Assembly: GCF_028372415.1 (NCBI RefSeq)
Contig: NC_092878.1
Location: forward strand, 136,166,750-136,230,749
Reading direction: 5' to 3'
DNA: 64,000 bases
Source of the DNA: Notamacropus eugenii
Taxonomy: Eukaryota > Chordata > Mammalia > Diprotodontia > Macropodidae
Shown here: piece after piece, positions 33,311 through 42,765 of the stretch
Layout: the number at the start of each line of letters is the position of its first letter
How positions within the stretch are numbered: the stretch's first letter is position 1
Position numbers and translations under genes: made by a program
Notes under the pieces: generated by a model
What the model was told of the DNA's origin: nothing
Seen by the model: only the letters and a program-made list of their open reading frames with translations
Database searches by the model: none

Positions 33311-33536
33311 CTAAGGTACTCCTAAATTAATTGAAAATGAGAACAGTCACTTGCTCATAAGTTTATAAATACTGAACTCCACTCTAATAGAAAGGTACAC
33401 AAAAGAAATTTTCCTTTTATTCCAATTTCATAGTGAAAAGGGTCACCTTGGTCATAAGTTTATAGGAATCTTTCCAACAATACATCCTCTGCTCCACAAA
33501 CACAAAGACTAACAATCGAAGAAGTTGGATACTTAC

Positions 33537-33683
33537 AAACTTGAGGAGGAAAGTGTTTTCTCGAAGAGCTCCAATACATCCTGCAAATCCTAAAATGAAC
33601 ATAACTCCCCCTACAACCAGGAACAGCCAAACAGGATCGAAACCTCCCAAGTCTGTGATTGAAGAGATGTTGGACAGCACTCC
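33537..33683 (-). CDS. TSPAN5: TSPAN5 exon 3 (residues 45-93)
   Basis: Forty-nine codons in phase 0 from TGATTTCAG to TTT|GTAAGT. The peptide starts [19 protein letters not shown] (small extracellular loop, with the sequon NIS). It continues through [19 protein letters not shown] (transmembrane helix 2, with the palmitoylation-prone Cys near the membrane) to [11 protein letters not shown], the inner loop. The RENTFLL motif is typical of the family. It appears identical to human as I recall it. Confidence 0.97.
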
Positions 33684-33769
33684 CTGAAATCAACACAAAC
33701 AAAAATACTGCTGAGATAAGCTTTTGAATTCTGGTTTTGTGTGTTGTCATGATGTCTTTGTTTTCTTTT

Positions 33770-34060
33770 TTAATTTATTTTTTTAAAATTCACGGAACAA
33801 AACAAGCATTTCCGTAACACAGTACAATAAAAAAGATAATCGCACATGAAATTGCAAATCTACCATGTATTTCCCTCTGATATTTAGCATGTACATTTCT
33901 TTGTTTTTCCTTTTTTTCTTCCCTTCCTCCAATCTGGAGATGGCTACCATTAGACCTAAATAAGTGTGCATATATTATATATTTATGTATATGTCTTTTG
34001 CATATATATCCACCCACGTGTGTGTTTGTGTGTATAAAATTATTCTTCCATGATGTTTTT
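33770..34060 (-). mobile_element. Possible old L1 3' end
   Basis: A T-rich block (TTAATTTATTTTTTTAAAATTC) with GGAACAAAACAAGCATTTCC and CCTTCCTCCAATCTGG resembles the antisense 3'UTR of an older L1 subfamily. The match is weak. Confidence 0.35.
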
Positions 34061-34171
34061 TTTAAAGAGTAATTTCAAAACAACCCAGATCAATAGGTAA
34101 AATGAAAATTATTAGTACAAAGAATGAAGAAAGAGAAATATCATGAAACTAGAGAAATCAAGAGTGGTCTA

Positions 34172-34316
34172 CTGGGGCAGCTAGGTGGAACAACAGATAG
34201 AGCACCAGCCTTGGAGTTAGGAGGACCTGAGTACAAATCCAGCCTCAGACACTCACTAGCTGCGAGACACTGGGCAAGTCACTTATCCTGACTGCCTCAA
34301 AAAAAAAAAAAAAAAA
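34172..34316 (+). repeat. tRNA-derived SINE with poly(A) tail
   Basis: GGGGCAGCTAGGTGGAAC, AGAGCACCAGCCTTGGAG, GGAGGACCTGAGTACAAATC and a closing 18-base A run at about 34299-34316. Confidence 0.92.
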
Positions 34317-34364
34317 GCAGCCTACTTGCTGCGTCCCAAACTAGGCATTCCACCTCCAGCAGTG

Positions 34365-34690
34365 ATGCCTCTACACGTGGGCTCCCCCAGGTCTGTCTGT
34401 GATAGTTTTCCTCACCTCCATTTCTTAGCTTCCTTCAAAGTTTAGTTCATGTACCTACCACCTTTCTGAAGTTTTTCCTGATCTACCTAGACGTTAGCAT
34501 TCTCTCCATTTTCAAATTACTGTGTCTTTACTTAGCTTGTCTATGACACTTAGTAGCTATGTGACTGTGGGTGAGTCAATTAATGCTCCTGTGCCTCAAT
34601 TTCCAAATCTGGAAAATGAAAGAATTATACTCAGTGGCTTCTAAGGTCTCTTCTGTTGTATGTTCAATAAAATTTAAGATCCTTAAGAGG
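34365..34690 (+). repeat. L2 3' region followed by MIR fragment
   Basis: About 34365-34545 reads like L2 (CTTCCTTCAAAGTTTAG, TTTTTCCTGATCTACC, ATTACTGTGTCTTTAC). About 34546-34690 is MIR-like (GTGACTGTGGGTGAGTC, CTGTGCCTCAATTTCC). Confidence 0.6.
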
Positions 34691-34929
34691 TGCAGCTAGG
34701 TATCATTTTTGAACCCCCAGGTTTTCTATAGCATAGCATCATTTACAGAACAGAACTTCAAACAATGCTAGTTGAATTAAACTGGATTGAACTGAATTGT
34801 CTTATAGAACAAAGGAGACCATGGTGTCCAGTCAGACAATGCCCCTGGAAGTGGCAGACACTAACCAGAGAAGAAGATTCAATGAAGGCTTTCTTGGGAA
34901 TGGGACAGAAAAACAATTGTCTAATTATT

Positions 34930-35150
34930 GTTATTGTTCAGTCATGTCTGACTCTTAATGACCCTATTTGGGCTTTTCTTGGCAAAGATACTGTAGTGGT
35001 TTACCATTTCCTTCTCTAGGTCATTTTACAGATGAGGAAACTGAGGTATACAGACTTACCCAGAATCATACAGCTAGTAAGTGTCTGAGGTCACATTTGT
35101 ACTTTGGTAGATGAGTCTTCCTGACTCCAGGTCTCTAATATTTCGGGCTA
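34930..35150 (-). repeat. CORE-SINE with BovB-like tail
   Basis: In antisense it opens with TTGTTCAGTCATGTCTGAC and GGCAAAGATACTGTAGTGG, the RTE/BovB-related tail. It then has TTTTACAGATGAGGAAACTG and CAGCTAGTAAGTGTCTGAGG from the CORE. Confidence 0.88.
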
Positions 35151-35282
35151 TGAAACAAGCTGCCAGCTTTCCATCACTGGAAGGGCTGAGTCAGTGCCTG
35201 GATGACCATTTACCAGGGATATTGTTAGAGAGGTTCCTGCATTGGGTTGAAAATTGCACTTGTACCCCTAAGACTTTATACT

Positions 35283-35505
35283 GGGCATCTACGTGGCAAA
35301 ATGGATAGAGCACTGGAACTGGACTCACATCCATCCTCAGACACTTACTGACTCTGGGCAAGTCACTTAACCCTGTTTGCCTCAGTTTCCTTAGCTGTAA
35401 AATGAGCTGAAGAAAGAAACAGACAATCACTCAGTATTCTTACCAAGAAAACTCCAAAAGGAGTCACAAAGAGTTAGGCATGACTAAAACAACTGAACAA
35501 CAAGA
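35283..35505 (+). repeat. CORE-SINE with BovB-like tail, full length
   Basis: CATCTACGTGGCAAAATGG is the head and GGGCAAGTCACTTAACCC the CORE. The tail has AAGAAAACTCCAAAAGG, GTCACAAAGAGTTAGGC and a terminal CAACTGAACAACAA. It is the inverted partner of the SINE at 34930. Confidence 0.9.
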
Positions 35506-36827
35506 TTTTATAATGTTTTGTATAGCAAATTACCAATTACAAAATGCCTTGCACAGAAGATAAAATGATAAAATGTTTTACACTTGCACATTTGATCCTT
35601 CCTCAGATCCAGTAGGGTTATGTTGGGCAGGTCGTGCTATCTCTGTCTTCAGAAAACAGTCAGAGGTCAGTACTGCCCAAACCTACATCCTTGGACTGTT
35701 AGTTTACTAGTAACTTCCCCACTTAGGAGATTTCCCTTTTATGACTCACTGAGGCAGGTCCCAAGTTCAGATAATTCCTAAGGACTGATCTACAGCCTGT
35801 ACCTTTCAAATTAAGGTCTAGTGGGGAATGGAAACAGTTATCTGGGTGAACCAAATATATCTACCTTGTACCCCATCTGGATAAGCCATTGAAACATTAC
35901 AGAGGAAGAGTGATTCTCAGTAGTTACTAAGTTTCAGGACAGTTTTTTCCTTTTACACAATCTCCTCTGAATACTTACTCTTGGAGAAGCCCGCAGGAGT
36001 AGTTTTAATTGAGAGAATTTCAACATGTTGCCATGGAAGCAGCAACCAATGTAGTCTAACACGCTTGCTATTTCTACAGCATTTAAAATTTCAACATATC
36101 AAAGGCACAAAGAAGGACAATTCAACAGAGGGCAGCAACCATTTCTCCTAATATAATCTTGAACATGGACTGTATGCAAGGAATCGGTCTCAGACGAGGT
36201 CAAGTCTATGAAAACTGTGTATGGAAGTCAAAATCACAAGCCAAAGTTTCTGTCCTTTAGCCCCACCTGAAATGGAGATGAAATTCACAGCTTCTCTGCT
36301 TCCTTTCAACTTTACAAAACTTTCTAGTCCCCAAAGAGCATTTTCCTATCTCTGGTTAGAAAACAGGATTGAACAGTAACTAAATATATTCCTCCTAATA
36401 AAGCCTTTGGGTTTTAAAAAAGGCTAGTTAGCTGTCCTCATTAGCCCACACTGTGAATTGTGGGATAGGAGCCTCCAACATGGGACTTTTTTGCATTTTG
36501 CTGAGAATTTGACAGATGAAAATGAAGAGCTAGAAAAAGTCTACTAAAAACTCTTAAATAATTTCTAGGCCTACAATCAGATGACTTCTAGGAGCTTAGG
36601 AATTCAAAGTAACAACAAATCCTCTAGAATATACTGCAAACTAACATATTAGGAATTAAGATGTGAAATGTCATGTTTTTACTTAACTCTGCATTCAGCT
36701 CACATTTAAATTGAGACAGAAAGATGATCTTAATTTAATTTTCCACTCTCTTTGCCCAGTTACCTTTTACCAAAAGTCGATATTTCCCAAAGTCAATTTG
36801 AGAATGTTTTCACTCATGTCAGAACAG

Positions 36828-37039
36828 GAATCAGGCATTTCTTTCTGATTTGTACTTCCTTCATCAATGAACTTAGCTGTTCTACAACACTGTAAATATG
36901 ACATATCAAAGTTTATGAGATGAGCCCAAGCAGTACTCAGAGGAAAATTTATATCCTTGACAGAATATATTAATGTGAGAGAAAAAGAATTTAATGAGTC
37001 AAGTGTGGAGTTAATGAAATTAGAAAAATTAACATTATT
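36828..37039 (+). mobile_element. L1 ORF2 fragment, left of a SINE insertion
   Basis: The segment includes AAAGTTTATGAGATGAGCCC and AGAGGAAAATTTATATCC, the L1 ORF2 phrase around the endonuclease/RT linker. A second copy of the same stretch, about 88% identical by eye, is at 41900-42133. Confidence 0.7.
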
Positions 37040-37288
37040 TTGTTCAATTGTATCCATTTCTTCATGACCCCATTTGGGGTTTTCTGGGCAAAGATACTGG
37101 AATGGTTTGCCATTTCCTTCTCCAGCTTATTTTACAGATAAAGAAACTGATGGCAACCAAGGTTAGGTGACTTGTCCAGGGTCACACAGCTAGTAAGTAA
37201 ATGTCTGAGGCCAGATTTGAACTCAGGAAGATGAGTTTTCCTGACTTCAGGCCTGACACTCTATCCACTGTACCACCTAGCTGCCCAC
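37040..37288 (-). repeat. CORE-SINE with BovB-like tail and 9-bp target-site duplication
   Basis: A full-length antisense SINE runs from TGTTCAATTGTATCC (tail end) to CCACCTAGCTGCCC (head). AACATTATT is duplicated at 37031-37039 and 37289-37297, proving insertion into the surrounding L1. Confidence 0.95.
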
Positions 37289-37948
37289 AACATTATTGAA
37301 GCAAATAGAATAAAACTTTAAAAGGAAAAGGAAGAAAAAAAAGGAAGAGGAGGAGGAGGAGGAGGAAACATTGAAATGATAAAGAAAATAAAGAGCTATT
37401 TTTAAAAGGTCAATATTTCTTCCTGATATATAAGCAGCAAATTTAATTAAAATGAAAGTAAAAAATTAAATGACCAAATTCTATAAGACAGAAATTTATA
37501 AAAAAATTATTTTCCAACAAATAAAGGATCAAAAGATATTAGACAGTTCATAAAGAAAAAAACAAAATTGTCACAATAACTACCAAAAAAAGATTTGAAT
37601 ATTCATTATTAGAGAAATGCAATTTAAAACAACTCTAATACATGACCTTCTTCAGTATTCAAGACTTCTAGCTTCCCAAGTTTGGAACACCTTCTACTAA
37701 TGTTGAATTCAAGCAAGCCCTCTGAAACATGGTAAACATCCAAGTAAAGGAGTGGTGGCCAAAAAAATTAATTACACATTAGCCAACCTGTAGACAAAAT
37801 GCCACCTTATATATGTACTAAATTGATTTTTTTAAAAAGTCAAAAATATTTTTTTGCTTTAACAAAGGACAGGAAACTTAGGTGGTAACTTTCAATTGGG
37901 AATGGCTGAACAACTTAAAGTATATAAATGGAATGCTATGAAAATTAT
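37289..37948 (+). mobile_element. Old L1 ORF2 C-terminal part, left of the HAL1 insertion
   Basis: A TTAGAGAAATGCAATTTAAA block corresponds to the ORF2 IREMQIKTT motif. Near the end AATTGGGAATGGCTGAACAAC followed by TGGAATGCTATG is the L1 ORF2 C-terminus. The copy is split by the element at 37949-40796 and resumes at 40797. A (AGG)n tract lies at 37345-37367. Confidence 0.8.
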
Positions 37949-38755
37949 TTTTTTAATTAATTTATTTGTTTTCAACATCCATTTCCACAAAATTTTGAGG
38001 TCCAAATTTTCTCCCCATTTCTCCCCTCCCCCCTCCCCAAATGCCGAGCATTCTAATTGCCCCTATCACCAATCTGCCCTCCCTTCTAACATCCCTCCCT
38101 TCCCTTATCCCCATCTTCTCTTTTGTCCTGTAGGGCAAGATAACTTTCTATACCCCATTACCTGTATTTCTCATTTCCTAATTGCAAGAAAAATACTCAA
38201 CAGTTGTTTCTAAAGCTTTGAGTTCCAACTTCTCTTCATCCCTCCCTCCCCACCTGTCCCCTTTGGGAAGGCAAACAGTTCAGTATAGGCCATATCTGTG
38301 TAGTTTTGCAAATGACTTCCACAATAGTCATGTTGTGTAAGACTAACTATATTTCCCTCCATCCTATCCTGCTCCCCATTGCTTCTGTTCTCTCTTTTGA
38401 TCCTGTCCCTCCCCAAGAGTATTGACTTCAAATTGCTCCCTCCTCCCTTCCATCATCTCCCCCACCCTGCTTATCCCCTTCTCCCCCACTTTCCTGTATT
38501 GTAAGATAGGTTTTCATACTAAAATGAGTGTGCATTTTATTCCTTCCTTTAGTGGAATGTGATGAGAGTAAACTTCATGTTTTTCTCTCACCTTCCCTCT
38601 TTTTCCCTCCACTAAAAAATCTTTTGCTTGCCTCTTTTATGAGAGATAATTTGCCCCATTTCATTTCTCCCTTTCTCTTCCCAATATATTTCTCTCTCAC
38701 CGCTTAATTTCATTTTTTTAAGGTATGATCCCATCCTATTCAATTCACTGTGTGC

Positions 38756-38787
<32 letters not shown>

Positions 38788-38925
38788 TGTAATCCCACCA
38801 ACTACCCAGATACTGAAAAGTTTCAAGAGTTACAAATATTGTCTTTCCATGTAGGAATGTAAACAGTTCAACTTTAGTAAGTCCCTTATGACTTCTCTTT
38901 GCTGTTTACCTTTTCATGCTTCTCT

Positions 38926-40025
38926 TCATTCTTGTGTTTGAAGGTCAAATTTTCTTTTCAGCTCCTGTCTTTTCATCAGAAATGCTTGAAAGTCCTCTAT
39001 TTCACTGAAAGACCATTTTTTCCCCTACAGTATTATACTCAGTTTTGTTGGGTAGGTGATTCTTGGTTTTAGTCCTAGTTCCTTTGATTTCTGGAATATC
39101 ATATTCCACGCCCTTTGATCCCTTAATGTGGAAGCTGCTAGATCTTGTGTTATCCTGACTGTATTTCCACAATACTTGAATTGTTTCTTTCTAGCTGCTT
39201 GCAATATTTTCTCCTTGACCTGGGAATTCTGGAATTTTGCCCAATGTTCCTAGGAGTTTCTCTTTTTGGATCTCTTTCAGGAGGTGACAGGTGGATTCTT
39301 TCAATATTTATTTTGTCCTCTGGTTCTAGAGTATCAGGACAGTTTTCCTTGATAATTTCATGAAAGATGATGTCTAGGCTCTTTTTTTGATTGTGGCTTT
39401 CAGGTAGTCCCATAATTTTTAAACTGTCTCTTCTGGATCTATATTCCAGGTCAGTTGTTTTTCCAATGAGATATTTCACATTATCTGCCATTTTTTCATT
39501 CTTTTGGTTTTGTTTTGTGATTTCTTGGTTTCTCATAAAGTCATTAGCCTCCCTTTGTTTCATTCTAATTTTTAAAGAACTATTTTCCTCCATGAGCATT
39601 TGAACCTCCTTTTCCATTTGGCCAATTCTTCTTTTTAAAGCATTCTTCTCCTCATTGGCTTTTTGGACCTCTTTTTCCAATTGAGTTAGCCTATTTTTCA
39701 AGGTGTTATTTTCTTCAGCATTTTTTTGGGTCTCCTTTAGCAAGGTGTTGACCTGCCTTTCATGGTTTTTTTGCATTTCTCTCATTTCTCTTCCCAATTT
39801 TTCCTACACCTCTCTTACTTGATTTTCAAAATCCTTTTTGAGTTCTTCCATGGCCTGAGACCATTGAATATTTATTTTGGATGTTTGGGATACAGAAGCC
39901 TTGACTTTTATGTTTTTCCCTGATGGTAAGCATTGTTTTTCCTCATCTGAAAGGATGGGAGGGGACACCTGTTCACCAGGAAAGTAACCTTCTATAGTCT
40001 TATTTTTTTTCCCTTTTTGGGGCAT
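38926..40025 (-). pseudogene. HAL1/L1 ORF1 remnant (RNA-binding coiled-coil protein)
   Basis: The frame opens MPQKGKKNKTIEGYF at 40025 and ends with the FDLQTQE-type C-terminus at 38928. It encodes a long coiled coil with heptads (KNRLTQLEKEVQKANEEKN), then the RRM-like block with YRSRRDSLKIMGLPE. A basic C-terminal domain follows (KINIERIHLSPPERDPK). One in-frame TAG lies at 39804-39806. A frame change near codon 210 shifts the C-terminal part into another frame, which then continues to the normal end. So it is close to intact but cannot now make the whole protein. L1 ORF1 proteins are trimeric RNA chaperones; that this one was active is inference from the family. Confidence 0.9.
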
Positions 40026-40796
40026 TTTCTCAACCAGTTACTTAACTTTTGGGTCCTTTATCAAGAGTAGGATATACTCTGGGAATCTATAAGATCTCAG
40101 TGCCTCCTAGGTGGCACAATCAAACATGTACACTGGTCTGGGAGCAGGGAGAGATTTTTGTGCCCAGAATCTTAGCAGAGTTTCCTCTCCACAGCCACCT
40201 GACCTCCAGTTCTGCCAAGCCAGCACTGCGGGCTGAGATTAGTGTGAGATGAATATCAGCTTCCTCACGGCCTCTATACAAGGCTGAGGTAAGAATGGGC
40301 TGCTCAGTGCCCCCAGGGGTTTTACCATCCAACAATGGATGTAGGCTGCTGTGAGAACTGCTGCCTGCCTGATGTGGCCTCTGTAGCTGCTGCATAAGGC
40401 CAGAGCTATGGGAAGGCCCTTCTCCCTTCCCGGCCAGCTGAAAAAATCCTGTCACTGACCTTTGGCACATGGGGGTTGAGGGATCTAAGAACCTGCTGCT
40501 GTTGCGACTGAGGATTCTGCGACTGAAGATTCCACCCCTGAGGTGTCCTCCTCCCAGAGCCTCACCACGTGGCAAAGGCGGGCAAGGCTGGGCTGGGCTC
40601 TGCCCTGCGTCAGGTGCAACTGACGTGGGCCTTTCAGGTCACCCTGGGCTGTAAATCTCCTCCACTCTGTTGTTCCACTTCTGCTGCTCCAGAATTTGTT
40701 AAGAGTCCCTCTCTACAGGTATTTTATGGGCTGTGTGGGGAGACCCTGCATATGTGTGTCTTTCTACTTCACCATCTTGGATCTGCCCCCTCTGCC
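40026..40796 (-). other. HAL1 5'UTR with internal open frame
   Basis: The segment is CpG- and GC-richer than its surroundings and begins with the L1-type CCAAGATGG start. A 151-codon frame (40120-40575, minus) begins MPRGEALGGGHLRGGIFSRR and ends before ORF1. It has no domain I recognise. Internal promoter activity is expected from L1 biology but not shown here. Confidence 0.7.
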
Positions 40797-41400
40797 ATGA
40801 AAATTATCAAAATTATGGTCTCCAGAGCAATTTTAGAGGACTTATTTATATGAATTCATGTAGAATGAAGTAAGCAGAAGCAAAATAATAATTTATACAA
40901 GGAGAACAACATTGTAAAGGAAAAACAACTGTAAAAAACTTAAGAACTTAGAATCAACACAACAACCAATCATGGCTCCAGAAAACTGGTGAAGCCTCCC
41001 ACCTCTTGGCAGAGCAGCAATGGGTTACTGGTGACAAAGGTGACATGGATTTTCAGAAATAACCATTGCCTCAATGCTCTATATGCTGACTTATAACAAG
41101 GAAGAACTATTTAAGGGAAGGGAGGACAGAACGGGACAAGCTGTGGTAGGTAGTGATACTGAATATGAAGGAAGTAAAAGGGTCAAAAATAGAGAAGAAA
41201 ATCATCTAAAAAATACACAGAAGAAAGCAGAAGGATATTCATAAGGGATCACCAAAAATAGGACAACATTGAAACTTATACATTAAATGAGAAATGTACT
41301 TGGAAAAACCCACATATACATAGTGATGATTCATAATTTCATCTGAAGTATTCTTTTTGTTTTTTATTGTATGGGGAAATGTTTATCAAGTAAATAAATA
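40797..41400 (+). mobile_element. Old L1 3' end, right of the HAL1 insertion
   Basis: After the duplicated ATGAAAATTAT the old L1 continues with AATGAAGTAAGCAGAAGC, AAGGAGAACAACATTGTAAA and an A-rich 3'UTR. It is the right half of the copy ending at 37948. Confidence 0.75.
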
Positions 41401-41734
41401 AATAAATTTTTAAAAGAATAATCAGTCTTCTGTCAGGACTGTGCTTCAGATAGTTAATTAAAAGTGAAATGGACTCATCTGTATAAAAATATTATAGCCT
41501 TGTAATTTCTAATAGTAAGTATTGATCAGAGATCACTGAACAAACTGTGTGATAGGAATAGAATGAGAAATGAAAAATATGAATAAGGCAAATAAATATA
41601 GAATCATTTATGTGAAGTAATAGAGTATAGCCATATGTAAGACTACAATTATGTAAATGATAATACAATATAAAATATATAGCTATATATATACACACAT
41701 ATATGTTTAGATACAAATAATTATAGCTATTTAT

Positions 41735-42200
41735 CTATGTTTGTCCTCATTGAAGACAACATGGCTGAAAGCATCATGTTAAAAAGCATGGGAGCAAGCA
41801 CACAGCCTTGTTTCACTCCATTGGTGACTGGGAAGGCATAAGAGCATCCATCATCCATTATCCAGAATGCAGGCAACCATACCTTTGTGAAATTGACAAG
41901 AATCAGGTATTTCTTTCTGATCTGTACTTCCTTCATCAATGAACTTAGCTGTTCTACAATACTATAAACAAAATATATCAAAATTTATGAGATGCAGCCA
42001 AAGCAATGCTCAAAGGAAAATTTACATCCTTGAAAGAATATATTAACGTGAGAGAAAAAGAGAGAATTTAATAAGTGTGGAGTTAATGAAATTAGAAAAA
42101 TTAACATTATTGTTGCTCAGTTGTATCCATTCTTTGTGACTAATGAACTTCTCTGGGCAACCAAATTTTGACAAAATTCCCATTAGCCCTCTTAATTTTG
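41735..42200 (-). mobile_element. RTE LINE reverse-transcriptase fragment, interrupted
   Basis: On the minus strand, GLMGILSKFGCPEKFI (42200-42134) continues after a 234-base interruption at 41899. From there it reads WIMDDGCSYAFPVTNGVKQGC, then VLAPMLFNMMLSAML. GVKQGCVLAP is the RTE-clade reverse-transcriptase block just ahead of the catalytic region. The catalytic FADD-type motif is not present, as the copy stops before it. Confidence 0.85.
41900..42133 (+). mobile_element. Copied L1/SINE-tail segment inside the RTE fragment
   Basis: The first ~210 bases match the L1 piece at 36828-37039. The last ~25 bases (TTGCTCAGTTGTATCC) match the first bases of the SINE inserted at exactly that L1 position. 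The junction is therefore shared with the locus at 37 kb, and the segment splits the RTE frame. Confidence 0.75.
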
Positions 42201-42500
42201 GAACTGATTGTGTGACATGGGAGACATTGACACAGGACCACTCCGTATGGCATGTCCTCATCAGAAAAAGTGCTGTGCTCTATAAGCAAAGCAGAATTGA
42301 AGTAGCTCAAAAGAAATGTGAAATGCATACATTTAGAGAATCCACCCCAAATATTCACAGGGACTATTTGTGCCTGACCTGTGGTAGCGCATTCCAAGCT
42401 CATTTTGTCCTGATCAGTCACAGTAGGACACTTGTCACTTGACTCTAAAGCAGTGATGTCATTTGGGTCCTTTTTGAGAATGAAGGACAATAATCAAATA
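42201..42500 (+). mobile_element. RTE LINE 3' end (C-terminal zinc-finger region and tail)
   Basis: The + strand reads TWETLTQDHSVWHVLIRKSA, then YLCLTCGSAFQAHFVLISHSRT. That is the C-terminal CxxC...H finger-like block seen at the end of RTE ORFs. The tail GTGATGTCATTTGGGTCC, TTTTTGAGAATGAAGGACAA is the RTE 3' end shared with MAR1 SINEs. It faces the inverted RT fragment to its left. Confidence 0.85.
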
Positions 42501-42589
42501 TCTATAAATAGCATATATCTAAATATGGGGGGAGGAAATACAGATGTATGATTGCAGCAGTGTGAGGACCTCTAGGCATGGAAACTCCC

Positions 42590-42765
42590 TTCACTAGCAC
42601 AGCAACTTGTTTCTGACTTTGTGTCTATAACTTAGAGCTGACCGAAGCACTGAGAAGTTTAGTCATCTGCTCATGACCACACAGCTAACATGCTTTAGAA
42701 GCACACTTGAAACCAACTCTTTCTGCCTCTAAGGAGGGTTCTCTACCCACTAGCTGCCTCTGTAA
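42590..42765 (-). repeat. MIR fragment
   Basis: ACTTAGAGCTGACCGAAGC, GTTTAGTCATCTGCTC and CTACCCACTAGCTGCCTC. Degraded. Confidence 0.6.

Larger units (their letters stand above)
29268..33536 (-). other. TSPAN5: TSPAN5 intron 3
   Basis: A 4.3-kb intron holding two hAT-type MITEs, an L2 tail at about 31845-31925 and a MIR at 32550-32710. Bases 29280-30480 and 30690-31840 show no recognised repeat or gene. Confidence 0.8.
37949..40796 (-). mobile_element. HAL1-type (half-L1) element, 5' complete, ORF1 only
   Basis: A 2848-base minus-strand LINE flanked by a perfect 11-base duplication ATGAAAATTAT (37938-37948 and 40797-40807). The 5' end reads GGGGGCAGATCCAAGATGG, the usual start of a full-length L1-type 5'UTR. 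The order is 5'UTR (771 bases), ORF1 (40025-38926), a purine-rich 3'UTR of about 980 bases, AATAAA and a short A tail. No endonuclease or reverse transcriptase sequence is present between ORF1 and the tail. Parts of the 3'UTR (CACAACATGACTATTGTGG, AATTTGGACCTCAAAATTTT) match the autonomous L1 3'UTR in this window. This is the structure known for HAL1 elements, which rely on L1 ORF2 in trans. Confidence 0.9.

Noticed and set aside
33417-33536. Extension of the TSPAN5 exon 3 frame past the GTAAGT donor
   Set aside because: The open frame runs into the intron after LLKF, but the donor is canonical and exon 4 continues the known protein exactly.
39145-39603. Plus-strand open frames opposite the HAL1 ORF1
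   Set aside because: Shadows of the antisense ORF1 coding sequence with no domain of their own.
42143-42442. Possible host zinc-finger gene from a CxxC...H motif
   Set aside because: The motif is part of the C-terminal region of an RTE LINE and is followed directly by the RTE tail.
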